Shown: positions 53,479 to 62,625, numbered from the stretch's first letter. The stretch is DNA of 64,000 nucleotides from an uncultured Ruminococcus sp. (GCA_900545345.1 UQYQ01000002.1:1-64000); one strand, 5' to 3'. Program-made: numbers and translations. Notes: generated by a model from the letters alone, not told the origin.

Positions 53479-54801
53479 ATGGTTAGAGTGGGAATGGTAT
53501 CTTTAGGGTGCCCTAAAAATCAGGTTGATGCTGAAAGAATGCTGTATTTATTAAGGAAAGACGGATATGAGCTTGTTTCTGATGCTGCACTTTCGGATGT
53601 TGTGATTATAAATACCTGTGGTTTTATTGAATCTGCAAAGCAGGAAGCTATTGAAACAATTTTAGAGTTTTGTACTTTAAAACAAGAGGGCAGAATAAAG
53701 GCAGTTATTGTTACAGGTTGTCTTTCAGAAAGATATAAAGATGAGGTTTTAAAAGAAATTCCGGAGCTTGATGCTGTTGTGGGATTAGGTTCCAATGAAA
53801 ATATATGCGAAATAATCCGTGATGTTTTAAAAGGTGCACAGATAACTTCCTTCGGCGAAAAAGAAAGCCTGTGTTTTGATGATAAAAGGATTATTTCAAC
53901 GCCTTCTAATTTTGCGTTTATAAAAATTGCCGAAGGCTGTAACAACTGCTGTACATACTGTGCCATTCCGTCTATCAGGGGCAGATTCAGAAGCAGAAAG
54001 ATTGAAGATATAGTTTCAGAGGCTGAAAAAATCGCAGAGCAAGGCTTTACTGAGCTTGTTGTTGTTGCACAGGACACTACACGGTACGGTGAAGATATTT
54101 ATGGTGAACCTAAGCTTGCTGAGCTTCTTAAAAAGCTTTGTAAGATTGAAGGATTAAAATGGATAAGAACTCTTTATATGTACCCTGAACGCATTACCGA
54201 TGAATTAATTGATACTATTGCAAAAGAAGAAAAACTTGTAAAATATTTTGATATTCCTATTCAGCATTGCAACAGCGAAGTATTAAAACGCATGAACAGA
54301 AAAGGTGATAAACAAAGTCTTATTCAATTAATAGAAAAAATAAGAAATAAAATTCCCGATGTAATTTTGAGAACCACGCTTATTGCCGGTTTCCCCGGTG
54401 AAACTGAGGAGCAGTTTGAGGAGCTTTGTGAGTTTGTGAGCCAAGTTCGCTTTGAAAGGCTCGGTTGCTTTGCCTATTCTCAGGAAGAAGGTACTGCAGC
54501 AGCGAAGCTTAAAAATCAGATTGATGAAGATATCAAAAAGCATAGATGTGAAATTATTTATGATACTCAGCTCAGGATTTCCGATGAGTTTAATCAAAGC
54601 TTGCTTGGCAGTGAACTTGAGGTTGTTGTCGAGGGATTTGACAGATATGCAGAGTGTTTCTTCGGAAGAAGCAGTATGGATGCTCCGGACATTGACGGAA
54701 AAATATTCTTTACCGGCGATAAAAAGCTGTCACTTGGCGAATATGTAACGGTAAAAATAAATGATATTTTAGATTATGACTTATTAGGAGAGATAATTTA
54801 G
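53479..54801 (+). CDS. rimO: Ribosomal protein S12 methylthiotransferase
   Basis: 440 residues. A radical-SAM enzyme that adds a methylthio group to an aspartate of S12; the substrate gene (rpsL, Asp102) lies in this window. The N-terminal UPF0004 domain has VSLGCPKNQVDAE and two further cysteines (NTCGF, TGCLSER). The radical-SAM triad is in EGCNNCCTYCAIPSIRG. A TRAM domain forms the C-terminus. The RimO-specific CPKNxVD start distinguishes it from MiaB. AAAGGAGG is 20 or so bases upstream, farther than usual. Confidence 0.95.
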   Translation: MVRVGMVSLGCPKNQVDAERMLYLLRKDGYELVSDAALSDVVIINTCGFIESAKQEAIETILEFCTLKQEGRIKAVIVTGCLSERYKDEVLKEIPELDAVVGLGSNENICEIIRDVLKGAQITSFGEKESLCFDDKRIISTPSNFAFIKIAEGCNNCCTYCAIPSIRGRFRSRKIEDIVSEAEKIAEQGFTELVVVAQDTTRYGEDIYGEPKLAELLKKLCKIEGLKWIRTLYMYPERITDELIDTIAKEEKLVKYFDIPIQHCNSEVLKRMNRKGDKQSLIQLIEKIRNKIPDVILRTTLIAGFPGETEEQFEELCEFVSQVRFERLGCFAYSQEEGTAAAKLKNQIDEDIKKHRCEIIYDTQLRISDEFNQSLLGSELEVVVEGFDRYAECFFGRSSMDAPDIDGKIFFTGDKKLSLGEYVTVKINDILDYDLLGEII

Positions 54802-54820
54802 ACAACGGAGGCCTTAGCAA

Positions 54821-56677
54821 ATGAGTTTTTCAAAAAGCAAAAGATTTAGTGCTTATGCATTTTGTATTTTGTTTTTTTCGTTAAGTTTAATAATTTTTTG
54901 TTCAAATCGGGTATATGCTTCTTCTGACGGTCATTTAAAAGTTCACTATATTGATGTCGGACAGGCAGATTCTATTTTAATTGAATTACCTAATAATGAA
55001 GTTATGCTTATAGACGGCGGAACTTATAAAATGGGAAAAACCGTTGTTGATTACTTAAAACAGCATAAAGTAACAAAGATAGATTATCTTGTAAATACCC
55101 ATCCGCATGGCGACCATGTCGGAGGATTGATTTCTGTTGTTGAAGATGATGAATTAGAGATAGGAAACATCTATATGACAAAAGCTTTTGATAATGCTGT
55201 TCCTAGATTTATCGAGTTCACCGAGTTTTTGGATTCAAAGAGGATTGAGCCCATAGAAACTATGGCAGGGGATATTCTTTTAGATGAAACAGTCGATGGA
55301 AAAAAGCTTAAAATAAAATGCATCGGACCATGTAAACTCGATACAAAGGAGTTCAACAATGATTCAATAGTTTTAAAGCTTGAATACGGCATGACTTCTT
55401 ATTTGTTTATGGGTGACGCTGAGGCAGAAGAAGAGCAGGATATTCTAAATAGCGGTGAGGACATAAGCTGTGATGTCTATAAAGTAGGACATCATGGCTC
55501 AAATACCAGCACCACACAGAAATTTTTAAACGCAGTTAAGCCAAAGTCTGCCGTAATAACAGCTGATGTTTCTGAAAATTCGTCAGGGCTTCCTGCTGAA
55601 ACAATACTTACAAGGCTTCAGAAGTCAAATGCAGATATATACAGAACAGACCTTCTCGGAACAATAGTTTCAACTTCGGACGGGAAAAGTTATTCTATGA
55701 ATAAAAACCCGAAGTCACAGATATATATTCCGGCAGGACTTATTAAAATTGCAAAAGAGAGTTATACCTATTCAGGAGAAGCTTGTACACCGAAAGTTAA
55801 AATAACGATAGGCGGAATAGAACTTGTAAACGGTGTGGATTATGTTTGCAAGTATACCGAAAATGTTAATGTCGGCACGGCAACGGTTACCTGTACAGGC
55901 AAAGGACATTATTACGGTGTTAAAACAAAAACATTCAAAATAAAAAGAAAATCTATTGCAAAAGCTTCATCTTTTTATGCTGATGATGTTACATATAAAG
56001 GTGTAAAACTGTATCCTAAGGTTGTTATAAAAGACGGTAACAGAAAGCTTAAACAGGATAAAGACTATAAGCTTTCATATACTAAAAGCTTTTATGTCGG
56101 TGAGGGTATTGTTACAGTCAGGGGAATCGGGAATTATTCGGGTACAAAAAAGGTTTATTTTAAAATAAAACCTCAAAAAACCAAAATTCTTTCAAAAAAG
56201 TCATTGACTAATGGCAGAATTATGTTACAATGGAAAAAAATAAGCAATGCAGACGGATATCAGATTCTATATTCTAAAGACAGGAAAAATTTTAAAACAC
56301 TGAAATATGTTAAAGACAGCAATGTTACTTCTTACATAAAGAAACTGCCTAGGGGAAGTAAGTATTATTTTTATATTCGTGCTTATAAAACATCAGGCGG
56401 AAAAAAGATTTTTTCAAATGACAGCAGCATTGTCGGAATGAAGCATAAGCAAAGTATAAGCAAGTGCAAAATCGGCAAGGTTAAAAATATTAAATACATC
56501 GGAAAGCCTGTAAAACAAAAATCTATTGTAATAAAGATAGGCAAGAAAAAGCTTAAAGAGGGAACAGATTATACTTTAAGATACAAGAATAATATTAACA
56601 GAGGAAAAGCTGTATTGATAGTTAAGGGAAAAGGTTTATATTATTCGTTTGCTGAGAAGAAGTTTAAAATAGTTTAA
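54821..56677 (+). CDS. Secreted ComEC-like metallo-beta-lactamase protein with Ig/FN3-like repeats
   Basis: 618 residues. The signal peptide ends near residue 33 (VYASS). Residues about 38-295 form a metallo-beta-lactamase fold like the C-terminal domain of ComEC: IDVGQADSILIELP, THPHGDHVGG (His94, His96, Asp98, His99), GDAEAEEE and VGHHGSNTST. The remainder is modular: two MBG-type beta repeats with NVGTATVTCTGKGHYYG-like signatures (about 305-455), an FN3-like module (about 462-550) similar to the LRR tails, and a third beta repeat. It is a free secreted hydrolase rather than a DNA channel, since no ComEC membrane domain is present. The substrate is unknown; phosphodiester cleavage is possible. 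It starts 19 bases after rimO. Confidence 0.85.
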   Translation: MSFSKSKRFSAYAFCILFFSLSLIIFCSNRVYASSDGHLKVHYIDVGQADSILIELPNNEVMLIDGGTYKMGKTVVDYLKQHKVTKIDYLVNTHPHGDHVGGLISVVEDDELEIGNIYMTKAFDNAVPRFIEFTEFLDSKRIEPIETMAGDILLDETVDGKKLKIKCIGPCKLDTKEFNNDSIVLKLEYGMTSYLFMGDAEAEEEQDILNSGEDISCDVYKVGHHGSNTSTTQKFLNAVKPKSAVITADVSENSSGLPAETILTRLQKSNADIYRTDLLGTIVSTSDGKSYSMNKNPKSQIYIPAGLIKIAKESYTYSGEACTPKVKITIGGIELVNGVDYVCKYTENVNVGTATVTCTGKGHYYGVKTKTFKIKRKSIAKASSFYADDVTYKGVKLYPKVVIKDGNRKLKQDKDYKLSYTKSFYVGEGIVTVRGIGNYSGTKKVYFKIKPQKTKILSKKSLTNGRIMLQWKKISNADGYQILYSKDRKNFKTLKYVKDSNVTSYIKKLPRGSKYYFYIRAYKTSGGKKIFSNDSSIVGMKHKQSISKCKIGKVKNIKYIGKPVKQKSIVIKIGKKKLKEGTDYTLRYKNNINRGKAVLIVKGKGLYYSFAEKKFKIV

Positions 56678-56735
56678 TGTCTGCTGACAGCTTAATAAAA
56701 TTTTATATAGCTTTAAGAAAGGAAATTTTACAGTT

Positions 56736-57290
56736 ATGAATCTTCCAAACAAATTGACCGTTTTAAGGGTTGCACTTATACCGTTTTTTGTGGCCGCAAT
56801 GATGCTTACGGGGAAGTTTTACAATGTATGCATTTTTATAGGACTTTTCATTTTTATAGCAGCGTCGGTTACTGACTGGCTTGACGGTAAAATTGCCAGA
56901 AAACATGGACTTGTTACAACATTCGGGAAGTTTTTAGACCCGTTAGCCGACAAGATTTTAGTGGTGACAGCACTTATTTGCTTTCTTGCACAGCGTCCTA
57001 TGTGGGTTGACGCCGTCGCTGTGATACTTATTCTTGCCAGAGAATTTATGGTTTCTGGAGTAAGACTTGTTGTTGCAAATGAGGGTGTTGTTGTCCCTGC
57101 GGGCATTTTAGGCAAGCTTAAAACCGCTTTTACTATGATTGCAATTGTTGCAATTATGCTGTTAGAAGGACTTGGAATACACAATATTTGGGTAAATGAA
57201 ATATTAATTTGGATTGCAGCACTTTTAACTGTTGTTTCTGGTATTCAATATCTTGCAGCTTATTGGAAGTATATTGATTCAAGCAAATAG
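56736..57290 (+). CDS. pgsA: CDP-diacylglycerol-glycerol-3-phosphate 3-phosphatidyltransferase
   Basis: 184 residues. It makes phosphatidylglycerol phosphate at the membrane. The CDP-alcohol phosphotransferase motif D-G-x2-A-R-x8-G-x3-D-x3-D is complete in DWLDGKIARKHGLVTTFGKF followed by LDPLADK. Five to six hydrophobic segments are visible. AGAAAGGAAA precedes the ATG. The N-terminus MNLPNKLTVLRV is typical. Confidence 0.95.
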   Translation: MNLPNKLTVLRVALIPFFVAAMMLTGKFYNVCIFIGLFIFIAASVTDWLDGKIARKHGLVTTFGKFLDPLADKILVVTALICFLAQRPMWVDAVAVILILAREFMVSGVRLVVANEGVVVPAGILGKLKTAFTMIAIVAIMLLEGLGIHNIWVNEILIWIAALLTVVSGIQYLAAYWKYIDSSK

Positions 57291-57321
57291 ATATTTTAAA
57301 TCACTTTGGATATGCAAACAG

Positions 57322-57350
57322 TTGACAAAAGAAAAACTTTGGAATATACT
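57322..57350 (+). promoter_or_regulatory. Promoter of the cysE-cysS operon
   Basis: TTGACA (57322-57327) and TATACT (57345-57350) with 17-bp spacing directly before the T-box leader. Confidence 0.88.
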
Positions 57351-57356
57351 ATAACA

Positions 57357-57615
57357 AAGAATTAAAAAGCATAACAGTCAGAGTATCTGTGATAAAGCTT
57401 TTCAGAGAGTGTGCGTTTGGTGTGAAGCACATAAGCGGTTTTCAGTGAAGTGCGGCTGCCAGCTGAGCCGGGGAAATCAATCTAATTTATATTTATTTTG
57501 AGAGTATCCGTCTTCGTTTCCTGCGTTAAAGGTTTGAGTTTCAAATTGGAGTGGAACCGTAGTTTAGATAAAAAACTGCCTCCTTAGCATTTTGCTTTGG
57601 AGGCTTATATTTTTT
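57357..57615 (+). ncRNA. T-box leader, cysteine type
   Basis: The 381-base gap 57291-57671 is mostly this riboregulator. The stem I region shows CAGAGAG and TTTGGTGTGAAG-type motifs. A TGC triplet after GTGAAG (57451-57453) is the likely cysteine specifier. The T-box sequence GAGTGGAACCGTAG follows (57550-57563); its TGGA bulge fits a tRNA with discriminator U, as in tRNA-Cys. A terminator closes it: GCCTCC (57578-57583) with GGAGGC (57599-57604), then a T-rich tract. Uncharged tRNA-Cys should block termination and switch on the genes. The downstream cysE-cysS pair supports the specificity. Confidence 0.88.
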
Positions 57616-57671
57616 GAATTTATCTCTTTTTAAGACATATATTTTAAAGTATTGATTTGTGAGGTGTTTTT

Positions 57672-58340
57672 ATGTTTGAAAAAATAAAAGAAGATATAAG
57701 AATGGTAAAGGAAAAAGACCCTGCGGCAAGAACAAGCATTGAAGTTATTTTGGCATATTCAGGTCTGCACGCAGTGATTTTTCACAGAATAGCCCATTGG
57801 TTTTATTTGAAGAAATTATTTTTGGCAGCAAGATTGATTTCTCAGTTTTCGAGATTCTTAACAGGCATTGAGATTCATCCGGGTGCAAAAATAGGCAAGG
57901 GTCTTTTGATAGACCACGGAAGCGGTGTTGTTATAGGCGAAACCGCGGAAATAGGGGATAACTGTTTAATATATCAGGGGGTGACTCTCGGCGGAACGGG
58001 AAAAGAACACGGAAAGCGTCATCCGACACTCGGAAACAATGTTATGGTAGGTTCGGGTGCTAGGGTTTTAGGGCCGTTTAAAGTCGGCGACAATGCAAAA
58101 ATCGCCGCTAACGCAGTTGTTCTTGAAGAAGTTCCGGAAAATTCAACTGCAGTCGGTGTTCCTGCGAGAATTGTTAAGCGTGAGGGGCAAAGAATTGATA
58201 AATATCAGGACTTAGATCAGGTTCATATTCCTGACCCTGTATCTCAGGAACTTTGCAAACAGCTTGTTAAAATTGAAAAGCTTCAAGCTGAGATTGAAAA
58301 GCTGAAAGCTGAAAGAGAAAAATATAAAGATAAAAAATAA
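57672..58340 (+). CDS. cysE: Serine O-acetyltransferase
   Basis: 222 residues. It acetylates L-serine with acetyl-CoA, the first step of cysteine synthesis. The N-terminal helical part (about 1-60) and left-handed beta-helix hexapeptide repeats (IDHGSGVVIGETAEIGDNC, GVTLGGTGKEHGKRHPTLG) are clear, with the catalytic His in DHGSG and HxxRHP. The C-terminal tail is a short coiled coil. GTGAGGTG precedes the ATG. The T-box upstream couples it to cysteine starvation. Confidence 0.95.
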   Translation: MFEKIKEDIRMVKEKDPAARTSIEVILAYSGLHAVIFHRIAHWFYLKKLFLAARLISQFSRFLTGIEIHPGAKIGKGLLIDHGSGVVIGETAEIGDNCLIYQGVTLGGTGKEHGKRHPTLGNNVMVGSGARVLGPFKVGDNAKIAANAVVLEEVPENSTAVGVPARIVKREGQRIDKYQDLDQVHIPDPVSQELCKQLVKIEKLQAEIEKLKAEREKYKDKK

Positions 58341-58379
58341 ATCACTGTAAACTAAACTATTTAGAAAAGGATAAAGTCA

Positions 58380-59774
58380 ATGAAAATATATAATACTTTA
58401 ACAAGACAAAAAGAGGAATTTAAACCGATAAATGAAGGTAAGGTCGGAATATATGTATGCGGACCTACTGTATATAATTATATTCATATCGGAAATGCAC
58501 GCCCTATATGTGTATTTGATGTACTGAGAAGATTTTTACAATATATCGGATATGAGGTTAAATTTGTTCAGAATTTTACGGATGTAGATGATAAGATTAT
58601 AAAAAAATCAATTGAAGATGGTGTTGAAGCAAAAGAGGTTTCAGAAAAATATATTAAAGAATATCTTGTTGACCTTCATGGATTAAATGCACTTGATGCT
58701 GATATTTCACCTAAGGTTACTGAGAGTATGGATATTATTATTGACCTTATAAAAATACTTGTTGATAAGGGATATGCATATGAAGTTCAGGGTGATGTAT
58801 ATTTCAGAACAAGAAAGTTTAAAGGTTATGGAAAGCTTATTAAACAGTCAATAGATGATCTTATGTCAGGTGCAAGAATTGATGTAAATGACATTAAAGA
58901 AGACCCGCTTGATTTTGCACTTTGGAAATCGGCAAAAGAGGGAGAGCCTTTTTGGGAATCACCATGGGGAAAAGGAAGACCGGGATGGCATATCGAATGT
59001 TCGGCAATGAGCAAGCATTATATAGGTGAAACAATTGATATTCACGGCGGCGGTGTTGACCTTATTTTTCCGCATCATGAAAATGAAATCGCACAGTCGG
59101 AGGCGGCAACAGGTGAGCCTTTAGCACATTATTGGATGCACAACGGTCACATAAATATCGATAATAAAAAAATGTCTAAGTCTAAGGGCAACTTTTTCAC
59201 AACCCGTGATGTTGCCGAAAAATATGGGTATGAGGCTATAAGATATTTGATGATTCAGGCACATTACAGGTCGCCTATTAATTATTCTATTGAGCTTTTA
59301 GAAGCCTGCAAAGCCTCTTTAGAACGCTTGTATAATTGCCGCAGCAGTATAGACAGAGCGATTGCAGCAGCACAGGACGGCGAAGTAAGTGAAAATGTAA
59401 AAGAATTTTTAGAAAACAGGAAAAAGCAGTTTATTGAAGCTCTGTCAGATGATTTGAATACAGCTGACGGACTGTCTGCTGTATTTGAACTTGTTCGTGA
59501 GATAAATTCTTTGGTTGCCGGCGGTAATGGTACGAAAAGAGAGCTTGAAGCTTGTGCGGAATTATTTGATGAGCTAACAGGGGTTCTTGGCATTTGTTAT
59601 AACAAAAACAGTGAGGAAACAATACCGGAGGAAATTCAAAAGCTGGCTGATGAAAGACAAATGGCAAGAAAGGCAAAGGATTTTGCCAAAGCTGACGCTT
59701 TGAGAGATAAAATTTCAGAGCTTGGATATATAATTGAAGAAACAAGACAGGGAACAACAATTAAAAGAAAGTAG
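58380..59774 (+). CDS. cysS: Cysteinyl-tRNA synthetase
   Basis: 464 residues. It charges tRNA-Cys. The class I motifs are present: CGPTVYNYIHIGNAR (HIGH-type with the zinc-binding Cys), GWHIECSAM and HHENEIAQSEA zinc ligands, and KMSKSKGN. The anticodon-binding C-terminal domain is of normal length. It follows cysE by 39 bases under the same T-box, so uncharged tRNA-Cys raises both cysteine supply and charging. Confidence 0.97.
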   Translation: MKIYNTLTRQKEEFKPINEGKVGIYVCGPTVYNYIHIGNARPICVFDVLRRFLQYIGYEVKFVQNFTDVDDKIIKKSIEDGVEAKEVSEKYIKEYLVDLHGLNALDADISPKVTESMDIIIDLIKILVDKGYAYEVQGDVYFRTRKFKGYGKLIKQSIDDLMSGARIDVNDIKEDPLDFALWKSAKEGEPFWESPWGKGRPGWHIECSAMSKHYIGETIDIHGGGVDLIFPHHENEIAQSEAATGEPLAHYWMHNGHINIDNKKMSKSKGNFFTTRDVAEKYGYEAIRYLMIQAHYRSPINYSIELLEACKASLERLYNCRSSIDRAIAAAQDGEVSENVKEFLENRKKQFIEALSDDLNTADGLSAVFELVREINSLVAGGNGTKRELEACAELFDELTGVLGICYNKNSEETIPEEIQKLADERQMARKAKDFAKADALRDKISELGYIIEETRQGTTIKRK

Positions 59775-59813
59775 AAAGAGGCGTAAACATTTTACGCTTA
59801 AATGGTGATTGAA

Positions 59814-60719
59814 ATGGCATATCAAGGTAATAAAAAAGCAAATCCTATGCAGAGTCCTGCTTTTGTGAAATACTTTAAGTTTTCACTTATTGCTATAGTT
59901 TTTTTAGTGGCACTTTTAATATTTATGACATTAAACAAAAGTGATGACAATAAGTATGAAAATGTTAAATTCGTTCAGTATGAAGAATATGCAGATGATC
60001 AGGATGTTGTTGTATATGAGACTAATCTAGGAACATTTAAAGCTGTATTGTTTGAAGATGAAGCTCCTGATTATGTTAAGTATTATAAAAAGCTTGTTGA
60101 GGACGGATACTATAATGACACTTATGTCTTTGGGGTTGTAACAGGCACGGATGATGAAAACAAAGGAGACCATTTATATTTCACCGGAGGTGCAAAAACG
60201 GCAAACGGCGAAACTACCGATAATACAAACACTGAAACAACACCTGCTGAGATAAGCCCTAACATGTGGACATTTAAAGGTGCACTGGGTTCGTTTGTCG
60301 GAACGGACGGTATACTTTTCTGGAAGAAAAATGTTGCCGGAAGCAGTGTTATGTTTTTCGGAAATTCTGTTACTTCAGATAAAAAGAAAGAAGAAGTAAA
60401 AACCAAAGATAAGATTGATGAAAAATCAGAAAAGTCATATGAGGAGCTGTCAGAAAAATACTGCAGCTATGGCGGTGTTCCCGAGGCCTCTCAGCAGTAT
60501 ACGGTTTTCGGTCAGGTTTGTGACGGATGGGAAACATACAATAAAATCCTAAAAGCACAGGTTAAGGATGCAGCTGATGACGATTATCAGCCTCTTGATG
60601 ATATAAAGTTTAAAAAGGTTTATATGACAACATGGGGTAAAATCAAATCTGAAGCTGAGGGTCCGATTGACCCGAACATTTCCGATGATTTAAAAAAGTC
60701 AGATAATAAAAAATCATAA
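59814..60719 (+). CDS. Membrane-anchored cyclophilin-like protein
   Basis: 301 residues from ATG 59814 (ATG 59802 is also in frame). One transmembrane segment (about 23-42) leaves a large extracellular part. Residues about 65-115 and 190-275 resemble a cyclophilin PPIase (TNLGTFKAVLFEDEAP, KLVEDGYYNDTYV, YTVFGQVCDGWETYNKI). However, the catalytic FHR motif reads VFGVV, so the active-site Arg is missing and isomerase activity is doubtful. An Asn/Thr-rich and a Lys/Glu-rich insertion are present. It may act as a chaperone at the cell surface (inference). It follows cysS by 39 bases, probably the third gene of the T-box operon. Confidence 0.78.
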   Translation: MAYQGNKKANPMQSPAFVKYFKFSLIAIVFLVALLIFMTLNKSDDNKYENVKFVQYEEYADDQDVVVYETNLGTFKAVLFEDEAPDYVKYYKKLVEDGYYNDTYVFGVVTGTDDENKGDHLYFTGGAKTANGETTDNTNTETTPAEISPNMWTFKGALGSFVGTDGILFWKKNVAGSSVMFFGNSVTSDKKKEEVKTKDKIDEKSEKSYEELSEKYCSYGGVPEASQQYTVFGQVCDGWETYNKILKAQVKDAADDDYQPLDDIKFKKVYMTTWGKIKSEAEGPIDPNISDDLKKSDNKKS

Positions 60720-60734
60720 AATTTATATAATTTT

Positions 60735-60768
60735 AAAACGCTTATCATTGATTTGATAAGCGTTTTCT
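60735..60768 (+). terminator. Terminator of the cysE-cysS operon
   Basis: AAAACGCTTATCA pairs perfectly with TGATAAGCGTTTT around a 6-base loop. Confidence 0.9.
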
Positions 60769-60769
60769 C

Positions 60770-60798
60770 TTGAAAAAATTTAATGAATGCTGTATATT
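60770..60798 (+). promoter_or_regulatory. Promoter of the small Cys-rich gene
   Basis: TTGAAA (60770-60775) and TATATT (60793-60798) are 17 bp apart. Confidence 0.65.
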
Positions 60799-60821
60799 AG
60801 TTGTACAAGGAGATGTTGTTT

Positions 60822-61004
60822 ATGTCAAAACTTAGTAATTGTGAAACATGTTCTAATTATATTTTTGATTATGACTATGAATGTTATTCATGTATGATAA
60901 ATCTTGATGAAGACGAAATGCAGAAATTTTTAAGCTATTCAAATTTCGACTGTCCTTATTATTCGTCAGACGATGAATACAGAATTGTCAGGAAGCAAAA
61001 TTAA
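60822..61004 (+). CDS. Small Cys-rich acidic protein (DUF6472-like)
   Basis: 60 residues from ATG 60822, supported by AAGGAG at 60807-60812. Cysteines appear as CETC near the N-terminus, then CYSC and a single C in DCPYY, a pattern suited to metal binding. The NLDEDEMQKFLS segment and the DEYRIV tail are like a small clostridial family I recall as DUF6472; the match is from memory. The function is unknown. It has its own promoter. Confidence 0.75.
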   Translation: MSKLSNCETCSNYIFDYDYECYSCMINLDEDEMQKFLSYSNFDCPYYSSDDEYRIVRKQN

Positions 61005-61072
61005 CATAATGCATTAATTATTTTAATGTTTGTGCAGATAATAAGTCATAATATCAAATAAATTGTAAAGAC

Positions 61073-61101
61073 TTGACTTTAAGCAAAATATCGTTTATAA
61101 T
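61073..61101 (+). promoter_or_regulatory. Promoter of the PrsA/SurA-like lipoprotein gene
   Basis: TTGACT (61073-61078) and TATAAT (61096-61101) are 17 bp apart. Confidence 0.88.
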
Positions 61102-61151
61102 GTATAGGTTAATAAAGTTACATATTTAATATTTGAAATAGGAGGCACAAT

Positions 61152-62612
61152 ATGTCTAAAATTAAGAAAATTGCAGCTTTTTCAGTTGCATCAATGCTGG
61201 CTGTATCAATGGCTGGATGTACAGATATGAGCAAAGTTATGACTGTTGATGATGTTGATGTCAATGCCGGTATTTATATCAATTATATGTTATCTGAATA
61301 TACAGATCAGACTTATTCTCTTAGCTATTCAGGTGTCACCAGCGGATTTATGGATCAGGAAATTGAAAACGATGAAGGTGAAAAGGTTAAATTAAAGGAT
61401 TATTTACCTGATTATGCTTATGAAAGAACACTTGACCTTGTTGCTGTTAATAAGCAGTTTGAAAAGCTCGGTCTTAAATTATCAGATGAAGATAGTGCTC
61501 AAATTAACAATGCAGTTAAGAGCTATGTAGAAAGTTTCACTGAAGAATACTTATCAAAACAAGGAATCAGCAAGGATTCAGTAACTAAGTACTATACTGC
61601 TGAAAAACAAAAACAGCTTATCTTTAATTATTATTATGGTAAAGACGGTGAAAAGGCTGTTAAAAATGATGATATTAAAAATTATCTCAAAGAAGAATAT
61701 TTGAGATATAAAATTATATCAGTTCCTAGAACAACACAGGCTACAACAGCTGCAAGCACATCAAGTGCAGATGAAACTGTAACAACTCAGTCTGCTGAGG
61801 AGCAGACAAAGGCTTCAAAGAAGGCTGATAAGGAAGCTAAGGCTTTAGCAGAAAAGTATTTAAAATTGGCTAAGGAAAATAAAGACTTTGATGAAGTGAT
61901 TTCAAAGTATAATGCTGAGACTGCCACAACAGCGGCTACAACAGCTCCTACTGAAGCTGTTACTGATAATACCGCTGAGAGTGATGACAAAGCTGATGCT
62001 AAACAAACATCAACAAAGCCTGTAGATGAGGATAAAGAATATTCGGTTAAATTCTTTGACAATAACGGAAATGAGTATGGTGAGGATACACCTCAAAAAG
62101 CTCAGACTGTAAAGAGCGGTGAAAAAGCTGAAAAGCCTGCCGAACCTGAGAAGGATTTCTATATTTTCGATAAATGGAGCTCAGATGCAAACGGAGCAAA
62201 TGAATTCAATTTTGATACAGCAATTAATTCAGATACAGCAGTTTATGCAAGCTTCAGAACTAATGAAATCATGGTAAATATAGTTGATGAAGAAAATGCA
62301 AATGATTTAAGAAACTATATAAACAAAGACATTAAAAAGTTCAATACTCCTACTCTTTATAAGGATGATAATTATTATTACATTATAGTGAAATATGACC
62401 CTACAGAAAGAACCGATTATTATATTGACGGTGATAAATACGATGATATTCTTACCGAGATGAAATATGAAGAGTATGATAATCTTATTAAGAGCTGGGA
62501 AAAAGATTTTAAGATAGACAAAAACGAAAAGGCATTCGAAAAGTATACTCCGTCAAAGATTGAAGAAATTCAAAGTGAGTATAACGAAGAAAACTCTGCA
62601 GCTGCACAGTAA
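61152..62612 (+). CDS. PrsA/SurA-like lipoprotein with interrupted parvulin region
   Basis: 486 residues. The signal peptide ends in a lipobox MAGC (Cys23). Residues about 30-190 resemble the helical chaperone domain of PrsA/SurA (LSDEDSAQINNAVKSYVESF; YLSKQGISKDSVTKYY). The beginning of a parvulin domain (YLRYKIISVP) is interrupted by a Thr/Ser/Ala-rich stretch. A helix like that of parvulin follows (AEKYLKLAKENKDFDEVISKYN), then another Thr/Ala run. A beta module of the InlB B-repeat kind (about 295-370: YSVKFFDNNGNEYGEDTPQ, FDKWSSDANG) replaces the rest. A fold-helper for exported proteins is likely; isomerase activity is doubtful. AGGAGG precedes the ATG. Confidence 0.75.
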   Translation: MSKIKKIAAFSVASMLAVSMAGCTDMSKVMTVDDVDVNAGIYINYMLSEYTDQTYSLSYSGVTSGFMDQEIENDEGEKVKLKDYLPDYAYERTLDLVAVNKQFEKLGLKLSDEDSAQINNAVKSYVESFTEEYLSKQGISKDSVTKYYTAEKQKQLIFNYYYGKDGEKAVKNDDIKNYLKEEYLRYKIISVPRTTQATTAASTSSADETVTTQSAEEQTKASKKADKEAKALAEKYLKLAKENKDFDEVISKYNAETATTAATTAPTEAVTDNTAESDDKADAKQTSTKPVDEDKEYSVKFFDNNGNEYGEDTPQKAQTVKSGEKAEKPAEPEKDFYIFDKWSSDANGANEFNFDTAINSDTAVYASFRTNEIMVNIVDEENANDLRNYINKDIKKFNTPTLYKDDNYYYIIVKYDPTERTDYYIDGDKYDDILTEMKYEEYDNLIKSWEKDFKIDKNEKAFEKYTPSKIEEIQSEYNEENSAAAQ

Positions 62613-62625
62613 TTTTAAACATAAT

